NCBI GenBank assembly: GCA_009103225.1
Contig: RHPI01000560.1
Span: forward strand, 773,404-837,403
DNA length: 64,000 nt
Reading direction: 5' to 3'
Source: Chlorokybus atmophyticus
Lineage: Eukaryota > Streptophyta > Chlorokybophyceae > Chlorokybales > Chlorokybaceae
The position numbers and the translations under genes are program-made. Shown one piece after another: positions 32,490 to 43,098 of this stretch. Each line of letters begins with the position of its first letter. Positions within the stretch are counted from its first letter, which is position 1. The notes below the pieces were generated by a model. The model did no database searches, had not been told where the DNA came from, and was given only the letters and a program-made list of their open reading frames with translations.

Positions 32490-34774
32490 AGTCGTAATAG
32501 GGCCTTTATAGGCCCTAATAAGTTGTTATATTATTAAACACCGATATCAACTTGAGACTCAAATCTTTAATTAATATCGGCCGCATGGCGGCGCTGCTAA
32601 CGCAGCGACCGCCATGACTAGGGGATATTTCAATCCCCTGGTTGCCAGCGGCGGCGGCAGCGACGTGGCTGTGGTTGGTGGTGTTGGGGTAGGGGATTAA
32701 AGGGGGGGGCAGTAGCACTCCCCCCCTTACAACTGTGCACAACTGACTCTGCTGGTATGACGGGGTGCCACCCACAGTATTCAACTGCTGGAGAGGGGTG
32801 GGGCAAGCCAGGATTGTCGTCTGCACCATTATCACCGCTCTGCAGAGGATGGAGACTCCACTGCCCAACCTCATAAGGAAGTTCCTTACAAGGTTGGGCA
32901 GTGGAGTCTCCATCCTCTCCACTTAATGTCATGCCACTGCTCAACGCAATGCCGTCGTCTACCCGGATCCATATCACAAGACGTGCGAAGCACCCTGCGC
33001 GCGAGCACCACGCCATGCACCACATGCTCCACCACCAGCAACTTACTACTCATACGCTGTGGGAAGCCCGAGAGCGCCCTATTAGCACGATGCAGATTAA
33101 ATCTAAACCCAAAACCCCCCGCCACATCTACATGCAGTTCCCTAACACCCTATTCCAATCCCGTAACAGAGGCAGCTATGTGCACAGGCCACCCGAGTAA
33201 CACCAACCCAATGTTGTACAGAAAATCAGTATTCAATCACTATTCAACAATTAGGCCAACAAAGTGCACCACTATACCACCAAAGCAACATGCATCACAC
33301 ACACACTCACCTGATTATATGCCGATTGATTAAATGACTGACTGCGCCTGATGAATGGCAAAACGCCGCAAGGCGAGAATGTGACGCCGTGGACGCCACC
33401 TACGCCAGCACCACTCTGAACCGCCATGTAACATCCTCAATACAGCCAGCCACAGGAACTTAGCCCACGGCCGCCAATGCTCACCGCCCCGCCCACGCCA
33501 ACAACAACAACAACTGCGAGCGGGAAACACCGTGATGAAAAGCGCTGATTAACGGCGACGGCAGAACAGTCTACTAACTACATCAGCCGCCGTGTACAAC
33601 CTACTGTACAAACGAACATAACACACAACACAGCACTGGTTAAACCTGGATTCAACAGCGCATGACAGCCATATATCGACAGAAGCAAGCACACCGTTGA
33701 CAAAGATCCATCAGACTGCAACGCCGCGTACCATCGTCACAAAGCATTTATCACAACCACATGTGCGTCTTTCGACCAGAGTGCAGCGGCTCAATAGCGT
33801 GTTGAATGCTGCAGCATGACGGTCATTCCACCACACCCAGCGCTGTACACCTCTGACCTGACTAGCACAAGCTTTGCCTGAAGACCATTAGCGTCCCGAC
33901 GGACTACGCATAGTGTAGCCCGCCACGGTTGGGTAGCTGCTGTGGCCCACAGCTTGTGGGTCTTACAAGGCAGCCATTTCAAGGCAGGGTGGAGGGTGTT
34001 CGATTCGCATTCAACACTTGGAAATCAAAACGAAGGTACGCTTCCGGCCGCGTGAAGCATTGGGTGTAAATTCGCCGCCACAGTTACTGTGGGTCTTACC
34101 ACGCAGCCATCTCTTAAGTGTTTGATAGGCAATCAGCACCTGAAAATGGCCGCACCTTTGGTCTTTGGCGGCCTACCACAGGCAGTCGGATGCTGTCCAT
34201 CGGTCAAAATGCACGGGATGATGATGTGAAGTTTATAATCACTCCCCCCCGCCAGCCAATGACTGCAACTTGCAGCCTGCAAGTTGCAACACGAGTCGTA
34301 CACTGTGGACGGCCCACGACGGTCCAGATCGCCTGCCGCCCCCCTAACTACAGTAAGTACTACTTACTAAGTAGTACTACGTTGTACTACACGTGTAACA
34401 TAGTACATTGTGCTAGTACCTAGTATAGTACGATGTGCTAGTTAGTAGTATACAGCCTACTCGGGCTATAAGTATCGTCTTTGTCAGTATAAATGCCCTA
34501 TAAACATAAAATGTTAGGGAACCAATGGTTAACCTAATAAGGTTTAAATTAGATAAGTCGGGACGAATTTCGAGGAAATAAGAGTCGGGATAAATTAAAA
34601 TGTGGGAAACATACATGGTCGGGACGGAAGTTTGAGCGTGTAGCCAACACCGACCATGTATGGTCGGTGCAAATTTCTTGGGATTTTACAAGTCTTTGTG
34701 CTCGCGGCGTAATGGTGCTGTGCGTTTAACCAACATTATGTCGGCCGACGTAACACCTTATCTACTAGACCTTA
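32490..34774. other. no gene; contains a 73-nt palindrome
   Basis: Intergenic stretch between two Gypsy elements. Holds the foldback at 32845-32917. CA-rich segments near 33290-33310 and an AT-rich segment at 34360-34620 give only short frames. Confidence 0.5.
32845..32917. repeat. 73-nt near-perfect foldback
   Basis: Left arm starts GAGGATGGAGACTCCACTGC at 32845 and right arm ends with its complement at 32917. About 27 bp pair perfectly, two mismatches follow, then the centre TAAGGAA/TTCCTTA pairs again. No coding sequence overlaps it. May be a small-RNA hairpin precursor or an element remnant. Confidence 0.85.
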
Positions 34775-35452
34775 TGTGACGGTGCTCGTGCCTTGCTACC
34801 TGTGAGTTGGTCCAATCAACAACCCTCTCATCGAGACACGGTATTCACACCAGAATCTTGCCCCCTCTGCCAAGCACACACGCGCGCCCCGCCACTCGCG
34901 TACGCACGCGCATGCGCTCGAAGCTACACACCGACTTGTGTAGCGCCTTGAATTGTCACACAAGCAAGCACACACCGGTGGCCACACGCTAGCAACCCCT
35001 GCTGGCTACCACCAAGCTTGCACACTAAAAACTAGGGAGCTAAAGGTTGTATTGCAAATTGTAGAATGTCACTTTTAAACCTACCAGTCTGCACATGCTA
35101 CTGTCTAGACGATTCTAGCGCTAGACGGAATTAAAGGCTAAGATATTCTTGCAGAATCTTGTAGTACACTTTTAGACCTTTCCAACGCATATGAGCAGCA
35201 AATCTCCTAATTTGCTGCTCATATGGTCAAGTTATACTACTTGGCGCCAGGCCCTTCCAGAAATCTGGTCGAGCCCTTCTCGACTGGCCCTCCGTTTTTT
35301 GGCACCTTCCGGACTGGTCTTGGGGCCCCGGTCGATATCCGCGGCAGACTCATAACTCGCCGATATCCGCCACAAGTCATAAAGAACATGTACCTTACAA
35401 ATAAGGCCTAAAATGGCCTTGAAAATTACAAAATTTGGCCTTGATCGTTACA
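34775..35452 (-). repeat. 3' LTR of internally deleted Gypsy element
   Basis: 678 bp, starting TGTAAC and ending TCACA when read on the element strand. Strongly similar to 37630-38258. Carries an extra segment of about 50 bp including a hairpin at 35188-35225. Confidence 0.9.
35188..35225. repeat. 16-bp stem hairpin in one LTR only
   Basis: Arms 35188-35203 and 35210-35225, loop CTCCTA. Absent at the equivalent place in the right LTR (around 38040). Confidence 0.85.
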
Positions 35453-35464
35453 CTCCTCCCCCCC
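35453..35464 (-). promoter_or_regulatory. polypurine tract
   Basis: On the element strand a run of G with one A pair, directly before the 3' LTR; it primes plus-strand DNA synthesis in LTR elements. Confidence 0.75.
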
Positions 35465-35514
35465 TAGGTGAGCTTCGTCCTCGAAGCTCCCGAGGTTGTC
35501 GTCGAGCAAGATAG

Positions 35515-36453
35515 TCACGCACAACATCTTTGAGCATTAGTCAAGTGTGCCTCTGGCTCCCAGGATGCTTCATGCAACGGATAGCCCTTCCATTTCACTA
35601 AAAACTTGCGTACGCCATGCACAAACTTCTCACCAAGCTCCAAAGGTGACAACTTGTATACGGGTCGATACGGTGGCTTGTGCACGCTCTCAATCAGCTC
35701 CACACGGTGGTCTACGCTCCGTGGAGGTGGTAGACTAGATGGAAGTCCGTCCACCATGATATCTTGGTATTCTTTAACAAGTTTACATACCTCGGCGTCC
35801 ATCGTAGCCGTCTTAACATCGTCACTCAGCTCCGGTGCTGACTTTGCAGTGTTTTCGCGCACCACACACAACCATGCAGCCCTTGCCTTCCGTGGAGACA
35901 ATAACTTCCTCAATTGCACATAAGAGATTTGGTCAATTGTCATAATACCTGATTGTGCGTGCCGCGCCTCGATGACGTCCGACGCAGCTTGAATGGACTC
36001 TCCACCGTTTTGTTCGATAATGAGCACGCGCTTCTTTCAATTGATGGATGGATTATGTTGCCATAGCCACGGTAGTCCCAAAATTCCATCAAACCCGTTT
36101 CGTAGGGTGATGCAGCAAAATCGCATGGTCTCCTTCATCTTCCCAATGCGAACACACAACTCTTTGGTCATAAACGCAGCGCCATCACCTCCAGAGGGTG
36201 GCTCTCCATCAGCGAGCTTCACTTCACCTCCTCGTAATGACGAAAGCCAACCGTAACGCCGCGCAATATCAATACTCATAAAGTTGCTGATGGCACCGCT
36301 ATCAATCATGAGCTTACACTCTCTCCATCGTCCTTGGTCATCGCAAGTGTGTGCTCGAAGCCCGAAGTACTCTGTTGTCTCCTCATTTGCAGAACTCACC
36401 ACCGTTGGCGCGTTCATAGCCATCTTCTCTTGCTTCTTTAATGGAAACGTCAC
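35515..36453 (-). pseudogene. protease, start of reverse transcriptase and chromodomain end, fused by deletion
   Basis: The first block (36453-36040) has a retropepsin-like LMIDSGAISNFMS with an active-site DSG and ILGLPWLWQHNPSI. A TGA at 36037-36039 stands where the family usually has Trp (NPxIDW). The same frame continues: IEQNGGE, then EYQDIMVDGLPSSLPPPRSVDH and HKPPYRPVYKLSPLELGE, the usual entry into reverse transcriptase. It passes directly to KFLVKWKGYPLHEASWEPEAHL, the second half of a chromodomain. The junction near 35625 removes roughly the whole polymerase-integrase region without breaking the frame. Confidence 0.8.
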
Positions 36454-36506
36454 AGCATCCGCCCGTGCATGAGGCTCCTTCCTATCCCCAGCAGTAGCCT
36501 CCTCAC

Positions 36507-37535
36507 CTACTGGGGGAAGTCCTTTTTCTGCTCCACGCCATTTTGCTCCATGGTGTTGACGCGACGATCACGGTGAGGGTTGCCATCCGGTGTTAGCCTT
36601 TGCGTGCTTCGTTTGGAGCATCCGTACGCCAAATGCTCCGTCGACCCACACGCATAACACTTGCGCACACCTTTATCTCTTTCACCATGTCCGATGTGCT
36701 TTGCATCACTTCCATGTGTGTGTATGGCACCCATCTCCATTGGTGCAGGCCTAGAGTCAGCTCCACCTCCATCGGCAAGTGCTAAACTTGGTTCTCCTCG
36801 TCTCCATGCATGTTGAAAGCCTCCCCGGGGCTGATCACCATGCCTTTGCCTCCAATCAGTGTTTCTTGTGGTGGACTTGAAGTACAACGCGTCGAGACGC
36901 TCCGCGATGCGTATAGCCTCCGCGAGTGTCTTCGGGTCCCCTAGCTCCACTTCTTTACGCCCCAAAGGTTTTAAACCACGTGTATACCTGTCCAACTGCT
37001 CCTCCTCGATCATATTGGGTATGGACATCACCAATCGCTGAAACGCGGCCGTGTACGCCATTACCGACCCCATTTGCACAAGGGCTGCAAGTTTGTCGCG
37101 TGCGGCCTTCACGCTCTCAACGAGAACAAATTGATGTCTGACCTCCAGTGCCAACTCTTTCATGGTGGTCAATGGTAGCGCCAACCCGTTTGCAACACGC
37201 GTACATCGATGCCTCCACTACACAAGTGCTGCACCGTCAAGCAACGTCGCTGCAACCTCCACGTGCAGATGCGTGGGCACCTCCGTGAGCTTCAACCAAG
37301 ACGACACTTGAAAAATCCATTCATCCACTGCATCTCCATCACGTTGACCCTTAAATGGCTTGGGCTTTGGCACCTTCACATGCACGCGCGAGCTTGATGC
37401 CATGGGAACTTGTACACGCGCCATCGCATGCTCATACGCCTCGCGTTGTGCTTGTGCCACCGCTTGCGTGTGATGAAGCTCTTCTCTCAATGCTAAGATG
37501 GCCGCTTGAAGCTCTTCCATGCGAGCATCCTCCAT
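36507..37535 (-). pseudogene. gag polyprotein of the deleted Gypsy element
   Basis: Starts at ATG 37535 (MEDARMEELQ), a likely initiator soon after the primer site. A helical N-terminus is followed by VPKPKPFKGQRDGDAVDEWI, the gag matrix/capsid region (FQRLVMSIPNMIEEEQLDRYTRG), and a CCHC knuckle CYACGSTEHLAYGC. TAG at 37218-37220 interrupts at a site where gag proteins usually have Trp; the frame continues on both sides. Gag ends at TAG 36507, and the protease lies in the -1 frame overlapping the end. Confidence 0.8.
36522..36528 (-). promoter_or_regulatory. candidate -1 ribosomal frameshift site
   Basis: On the element strand GAAAAAG, in gag phase CAG AAA AAG, 13 bases before the gag stop codon. 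Slipping back one base enters the protease frame, which is open here. This resembles the A-AAA-AAG type slippery site. A downstream structure was not modelled. Confidence 0.4.
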
Positions 37536-37615
37536 CTCCACTAACACACTACACCCCGCTTCCGAATAAAAAGTGTAAACGCCCACACACTTCCTCTCTC
37601 ACCTTCGTAAACCGT

Positions 37616-37627
37616 GCTCCGATACCA
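37616..37627 (-). promoter_or_regulatory. primer binding site, initiator tRNA-Met type
   Basis: On the element strand TGGTATCGGAGC, two bases from the LTR end. It matches the plant Gypsy/Copia primer site TGGTATCAGAGC at 11 of 12 positions. Confidence 0.8.
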
Positions 37628-37629
37628 GT

Positions 37630-38258
37630 TGTGACGGTGCTCGTGCCTTGTCACCTGCGAGTTGATCCAATCAACAACCCTCTCACCAAGACACGGTATT
37701 CACACCGGAACCTTGCCCCCTCTGCCAAGCACACACGCGCGCCCCGCTCGCGTACGCACGCGCATGCGCTCGAAGCTACACACCGACTTGTGTAGCGCCT
37801 TGGATCGTCACACAAGCAAGCACACACCGGTGGCCACACGGTAGCAACCCCTGCTAGCCACCACCAAGCTTGCACACCAGATACTAGGGAGCTAAAGGTT
37901 GTATTGCAAATTGTAGAATGTCACTTTTATACCTACTAGTCTGCACATGCTACTGTCTAGACGATTCTAGCGCTAGACGGAACTAGAGGCTAAGATATTC
38001 TTGCAGAATCTTGTAGTACACTTCTAGACCTTTCCAACGCACCAAAGATCGCGCCAGGCCCTTTCAGAAATCTGGTCGAGCCCTTCTCGACTGGCCCTCC
38101 GTTTTTTGGCACCTTCCGGACTGGTCTTGGGGCCCCGGTCGATATCCGCGGCAGACTCATAACTCGCCGATATCCGCCACAAGTCATAAAGAAATGTACC
38201 TTACAAATAAGGCCTAAAATGGCCATGAAAATCACAAAATTTGGCCTTGACTGTTACA
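37630..38258 (-). repeat. 5' LTR of internally deleted Gypsy element
   Basis: 629 bp, TGTAAC...TCACA on the element strand, paired with 34775-35452. Point differences and the ~50-bp indel show that both copies have aged since insertion. Confidence 0.9.
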
Positions 38259-40063
38259 TTGGCGGTGTGTGCCACTTTGGTCTCTTGCACGCGAGCGGCC
38301 CACCCCCGCGCCAAGTGTTCGAGCTCTTAGAAGGACACATGACCGTCTTAAAGAGCATCTTTTCAATAACCATACCATGCTGTTCTGATCTATGGCGCGG
38401 CCCAGCAGCTGACATTGCTGACCGTCGTTCAGCGTGAAACATGTGATACTGCCTGGAGAGATCCCATGGCGCGCTTGCGCTCACGTGCGTTGGGTTCCTC
38501 CGGTTGGCCTGTGTTGGAATCCAACACCATGTCTTCGTCGTGGTTGCGGATGGCGTTTGATCTTGGGTAAGACACCAGAGCGGGGAGCGTACGACGTGGT
38601 TGACCAGGTTGGTTGCACTTGTAAAAGTGCTGGTGATCATGACGTGTGGCTAGTTGTGCTGCGCGCCCAGGGTGCAGGATAGCGTCGACGGTGAGATCGT
38701 GTAGACGACTGCTGTGCAGGATTTCAGCAGCGAAAAGATCCACGACTGTAGCCAGGTTGGTCCACTTGGCGCGGACGCGATGAGCACGGGAGCCATGCCG
38801 CGCTGCATTGATTTTGAGAGGGTGTCCCAGTAAAGAACACACCTGTCGGAAGCTGTTGGCCACGTGATGGCGCTTATTGTCCTCGGAGTGCACATTCTTG
38901 ATGATGTATCCCAAAGGCCTGCACAGCTGGTTGCTCTGCAGGATTTTCATGATACGCATTAGTTCCCAAAATAGTCGCGAGCGAGAATCACCGAGTCCTT
39001 GGTCTCTACCTGCTCTGGAGTGTCCTTGACACTCCCATCCTGCTATCAGTAGGTCGATGTTGCCCACCGCCAGGAGGTGATCCGCGGTGATTAAACGGAT
39101 GTCCTATGGCAGTGCCTTCAGACTGCCTTGCAGTGCCGATAGCGGCAGTCGCTGCGGGTAGCATTTGTGTAGGTGGCGCAGGTGGTGGCTTAGGGCAAGC
39201 TTTGTGTGTGGATTAGGGTCACAGTACAAGTACTTGGTGACCGTCGCGCCGGTGTTGAGGACCGCGGCGAGGCCACTACCTATACCTCCCAGCGTTTCCA
39301 ACAGGGTGATGCCTTGTTGTTGACGAAATACATGGAAATCCACTACTCCAGTGGCCACCTGGTGTTGCTCCTGGACCGCAGCTTGGTCCTTGTAGAGAGG
39401 GACTTGTGAAGTAAGCCATGGTCTGGTCAGTAGTAGATGTGCGACCACCTGTGCGCGCCAGCGGCGTTCTGCTGGTTTCTGGTGGGCCATTTCTTCAGTG
39501 GCATCTTCCTGAGACTCGTCGCATGGGATAGGAGAGTCTTGGTCAGAGTTGTGGGTGATTACCGCAGCTGATCTGTAAGTGGTTGTCGAAAACGACGTGC
39601 GGGTGGCTGTTGCAGCTGACCTGTCAATGGTTGTCAACAGCGTCTTGTAGGTGGTTGTTGCAGCTGTCCTTCGGTGAGAGCGAGTGCGAGCCACCAGCTC
39701 GAGAAGCAGGTATCCTTGAACCTCTCCATCCTCCTCATCGCAATGAGGACGAAACCATGCCTTCTCTGTCCAGCAGTCCAGCCCCATGCCAACAAGGAAG
39801 TTGAAGTCCTGTCCCAGCAACAGGTCGAAGGATCCTGCATTGGTGACCACACATTTCTGTATGACCTCGGTGCTGTGGGAAGGGTCCACTCCTGTCAAGC
39901 GAATGCAGAGGGCTTGCTTAGTGATGCCAATCACTTTGTCACGGCTGCTGGTTGCTGTGTCAAGCACGTATGGGCACGGCATCAGCTCAGCGCTGGTGAT
40001 GCCAAGGTCGCGTGCGAGGTAACATTTAGTAATGACAAGCTGGGCTTCAGGGTCTAGCATCAC
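38259..40063 (-). pseudogene. retropepsin fused to DNMT3-like C5 DNA methyltransferase of a retroelement
   Basis: Polyprotein of an LTR-type retroelement. The first part (from 40063) is retropepsin-like: MLDPEAQLVITKCYLARDLG, the VTNAGSFDLLLGQ block and DCWTEKAWFRP. The usual D-T/S-G active site reads DPEA here. After a Thr/Arg-rich linker comes a cytosine methyltransferase. Motif I is LLETLGGIGSGLAAVL (about 39262-39313). Motif IV is LLIAGWECQGHSRAG (about 39015-39060) with the catalytic Cys, but Glu in place of the usual Pro. Motif VI reads YIIKNV, so its key Glu is Lys. The end has QPRRTLPALVSYPRSNA and, in another frame, LLGRAIDQNSMVWLL (motif X). TAG at 39104-39106 and a frame change near 38430 break it. 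Retrotransposon-borne DNMTs are reported from charophytes and dinoflagellates. The 3' part is cut by the neighbouring LTR at 38258. Confidence 0.8.
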
Positions 40064-40690
40064 ACGCTAGAGTGCTCGTCCATTGATAGTGACATGCTTG
40101 CCTTGGTTGGCGATCATGGCCGCATTGGCGTAGATGCGCAGCCGCTTTTTATCGTCGGTAGCGTGTGCGTAGGGTGACCGCTGCTGCAGTCTTCTCCGGT
40201 GGTGTCGAGCGCAGTGCGGCAAGTGCCCCTCGACTAGTGGAGTCTTGAGAATCTCCTAAACCGCGGCTTGGCCCGAACCGTCCTTGTCTTGGCTGTTGGT
40301 ATACGCGCTGCGGCCTAGGTGCTGGCGGTGCTGCCTGTGGTTGCCCTGATTGTGGCGCAGGGGGATTGCACCCCTGTGTGGCCGGGGTCATACCTGGCGG
40401 CGTAGCCAGTGGTTGTTGGGGAAACCCTGGAGGACCAAGTGTTTGTGGGCCCGCCTCTCGTGCAACCTGTTCTTCCACATAAGTCCAGTGTACTGCATGA
40501 GCCGCCTCCCTGACCAGTGTACCTTCCCATGTGGTTATTGGATTGTTGACTACGTCGCTCCAACGGTAACTCTGAGGCATGGGCTGGAGATGCACTGCGC
40601 GTAGGAGCCGCGCTCTTATGTTGTGGGTGATGGTGGGAACCGTTGGGATCCCTGCCATGTAGGCATCCTATCTGCCATTAACCACCCCCA
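40064..40690 (-). pseudogene. gag-like/linker region of the DNMT retroelement
   Basis: Frame 40658-40149 is Pro/Gln-rich (EQVAREAGPQTLGPPGFPQQP) with RFGPSRGLGDSQDS, typical of a disordered gag C-terminus. A frame change near 40155 leads to SPYAHATDDKKRLRIYANAAM and GKHVTINGRAL, which ends at TAG 40067-40069 and then continues in the same frame into the protease. No zinc knuckle is visible. Confidence 0.55.
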
Positions 40691-40693
40691 CTT

Positions 40694-40975
40694 CTAGCAC
40701 CATTGTTGCTCGTGCCCGCACAGGGAGGTAAATCTCTGGCTGTTGGACATGCTCGAAGCATCACACCAGAACTCCTTCCCCAGCTTGGCATCTTCAAGCA
40801 TAGAGCGCGCCTTCTCCACAAGAGTCCGGTTCAGACGTTCAGCCGCACCATTCTGTTCAGGTGTATATGGTGCTGTGGTCTTATGCTTGACTCCTTTGTC
40901 AGCAAACCAGCCCTTCAAGTGCTGGTGTAAGTACTCGCCTTCTCTATCTGACCTAGTTGCAGACGTGTATAATAT
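40694..40975 (-). pseudogene. Ty1/Copia integrase fragment
   Basis: About 90 codons of a Copia-type integrase core: SDREGEYLHQHLKGW, then HKTTAPYTPEQNGAAERLNRTL and WCDA. The Asp in SDREGEY and the Glu in AAER would be the second and third acidic residues of the D,D-35-E triad. The preceding and following parts of the element are absent; the 5' boundary is an AT-rich sequence. Confidence 0.85.
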
Positions 40976-42225
40976 ACAATAAATGCTGAGCTCAGTATTC
41001 ATTAGACAAGCTGAGCGAGTCTGTACTTATCTGAGAATTTTGTTCTTGAACCGGAAGCTATGCTGTTCTGCCGGATCTTTAATCCGGCGCCGTTCTCTCA
41101 GACTTGAGCTGGTGCCGAGATTGGGTTTTTTGAGTCTTATATCATTACTGGCACAGATTTGTTGAATTATTAATATTGGCACAAACCATTCAGGCCAACA
41201 TTAGTCCAAGCTTGTGCAAGTGTTGGCACAAGCTGTTACTCTCATGCCATTGCTGGCACAGCATTTGCCAGTATAAGTTTATAATTCATAGACCAGTAAT
41301 GGCATAGTAACTGGCTCAAAATGTTTGTGCCAACACTGGCACGGGTTTGTGTCAGTATTGACACGGGGCGCTGGAGCCATGTATACACAACGGAGAAATG
41401 GCTAGAGGCTTGATTGTGTTGGACTTGGTGTATCTCATTTGGTGTACTTGGTAGTTGTATGTAGGTGATACGTCGACCCATGCTGTTTGTGCTCATGTCA
41501 TGTTTCGTCGTTGACGACCGACGACCACGACGATGACGAGCATTAAGTGAAGGGGATTATTATGCTTGTAGCTTGATGTGTCAACTATTGCACTTAGATT
41601 AGCTATAAGTGCACATGCTAGATGAACACCATCCCACTCGCAACTAATAAAAATAACCAGCACGAGCGCCACGCCATTGCCTTATATTACCGCAACCGCA
41701 ACGCAACACACGAAACAGACGGGTTATTGACGCTTTTGATATTGTATGCGGCGCATTGACAGCGAGCGCGCTCATTTTGTGATAGCTTGTGGCAATACTT
41801 ATTGAAGTACAACCATGCACCGAAAGCCCCTCAGAAAGCTTATCAATATATTCTTAATGCGCTGATTGTACACCCCCCCACCACCACGTACATGAGCAAG
41901 CGATGATGTGCATAGACATTTTGTTTAATATGGCTGCGCCCATACACAAAACTGTTGCATCAAGAGGCATGCTCGCGGCACATGAATGAGAAGGAGTTGC
42001 TGTAGCCGCAAAGCACCAGTGTTGTCTCACGCTGACCTTGTGAATATGAGGTCGTTACAACGCGCATGTGGGCCAGATGATTTGGCAATATGCCAAGTAG
42101 CAGTCGTGATCACTAGTGCGCTGATGTATTAATCGTCGCTGTATGCTCTAAACAGTGCTTGCACACGGGAGTGCTTATACCTCCAGGTGCGCCAAGGGCT
42201 ATGCCGACAAATAAACATCCAGTCA
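40976..42225. other. no recognisable gene; degenerate TGGCACA motifs
   Basis: Between 41145 and 41370 the words GGCACA/TGTGCC recur in both orientations about every 20-40 bases. Otherwise plain intergenic DNA. Confidence 0.45.
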
Positions 42226-42545
42226 TGCAACGACCGCGCAGCAACGATCATCCTTCTTAAGGTTGATTGCCGTGTTTCAATCTCAACTGCAACTACCTGT
42301 AAGCCTGCTGCAGGCGCAATACAATACCGCTGTACAGTTGCGCCAAGTTAGACGGTATGATGCTGCAACTGGCAGCGGCATTGGTGTTTGCAGAAATGCG
42401 ATTGTTGTTCAGTGTCACAATCACGTGACTGCCAGCCCTGCAACGGGGGGGACCAAGAGAGCGCACATAGCGCAAGCAAGCGTGTGCACACACCCTGAGT
42501 AGCCAATCGTGTGCCAATGACTGCCAGGGCAAAGCCACCGATGAG
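42226..42545. repeat. interspersed repeat, copy A
   Basis: Aligns in the same orientation with 55669-55995. Shared anchors in order: GCGCAGCAA, GTTGATYGCCGTG, CAGCGGCATTGGTGTTTGCA (GGCGGCACTGGTGTCTGCA in the other copy), AGTGTC, GTGACTGCC and CCAATGACTGCCAGGGCAAA. No coding potential. Family unknown. Confidence 0.6.
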
Positions 42546-43098
42546 GCAATACTGTAAAGTCATGGCACAATCGCGTCGTTGCCACTGTTCACGAGCAGAA
42601 GTGCAACGGCCGTCATTGCTCTCTCCGTGTGCTGAGAAGCAAGTCACTCGACGTCTTGAACCAACCACAAACCTCGTTGCACACCCTTGTTGACTCGAAA
42701 CCGCCAGCTGTGGCTGCGGTTTTGTGCAAGAGAGGTTTAGCCCATACCCCTACACTTTTGACCTACCAAGCTGCAGTGCTTGTTCAGCAGCGAGACTCGT
42801 CGCCAGCTGAACGACATCAGCAAGGAACGCTCACGCTCGTTGGTACATACTAAAACAAACAAAACATGCAGTACACTAGTGTGTGGCAGTAGTACACAGT
42901 CTTGTGGTGTAGTACACAATGTCACTAGCACTACCACTCATCTAATCCAGATCCTGCTCCAACGACTTTATCCAATATCGGTACGACCGCAGGTGCTGCG
43001 CCAGCTGGTGGCGAGTCCGATCCGCAACAGCCATGTCAGCGTGTTCACCCGCGTAGTCCTCCTCAGCCATCAGCTGCTCGGTGGAGGTGCTGTTGGTG

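Larger units (their letters stand above)
34775..38258 (-). mobile_element. Ty3/Gypsy element with internal deletion (non-autonomous)
   Basis: A 3.5-kb LTR element on the minus strand. It has two long LTRs, a tRNA-iMet-type primer binding site, gag with a zinc knuckle, a protease, then only the first part of reverse transcriptase fused directly to the end of a chromodomain, and a C-rich (plus strand) polypurine tract at 35453-35464. Reverse transcriptase core, RNase H and integrase are absent. Mobility would need enzymes from a complete relative. The flanks (CCTTA left, TTGGC right) do not match, so no target-site duplication is visible. On its right it abuts the DNMT retroelement, possibly nested. 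Confidence 0.88.

Noticed and set aside
34770-38263. Target-site duplication of the deleted Gypsy element
   Set aside because: Flanking five bases differ (CCTTA versus TTGGC).
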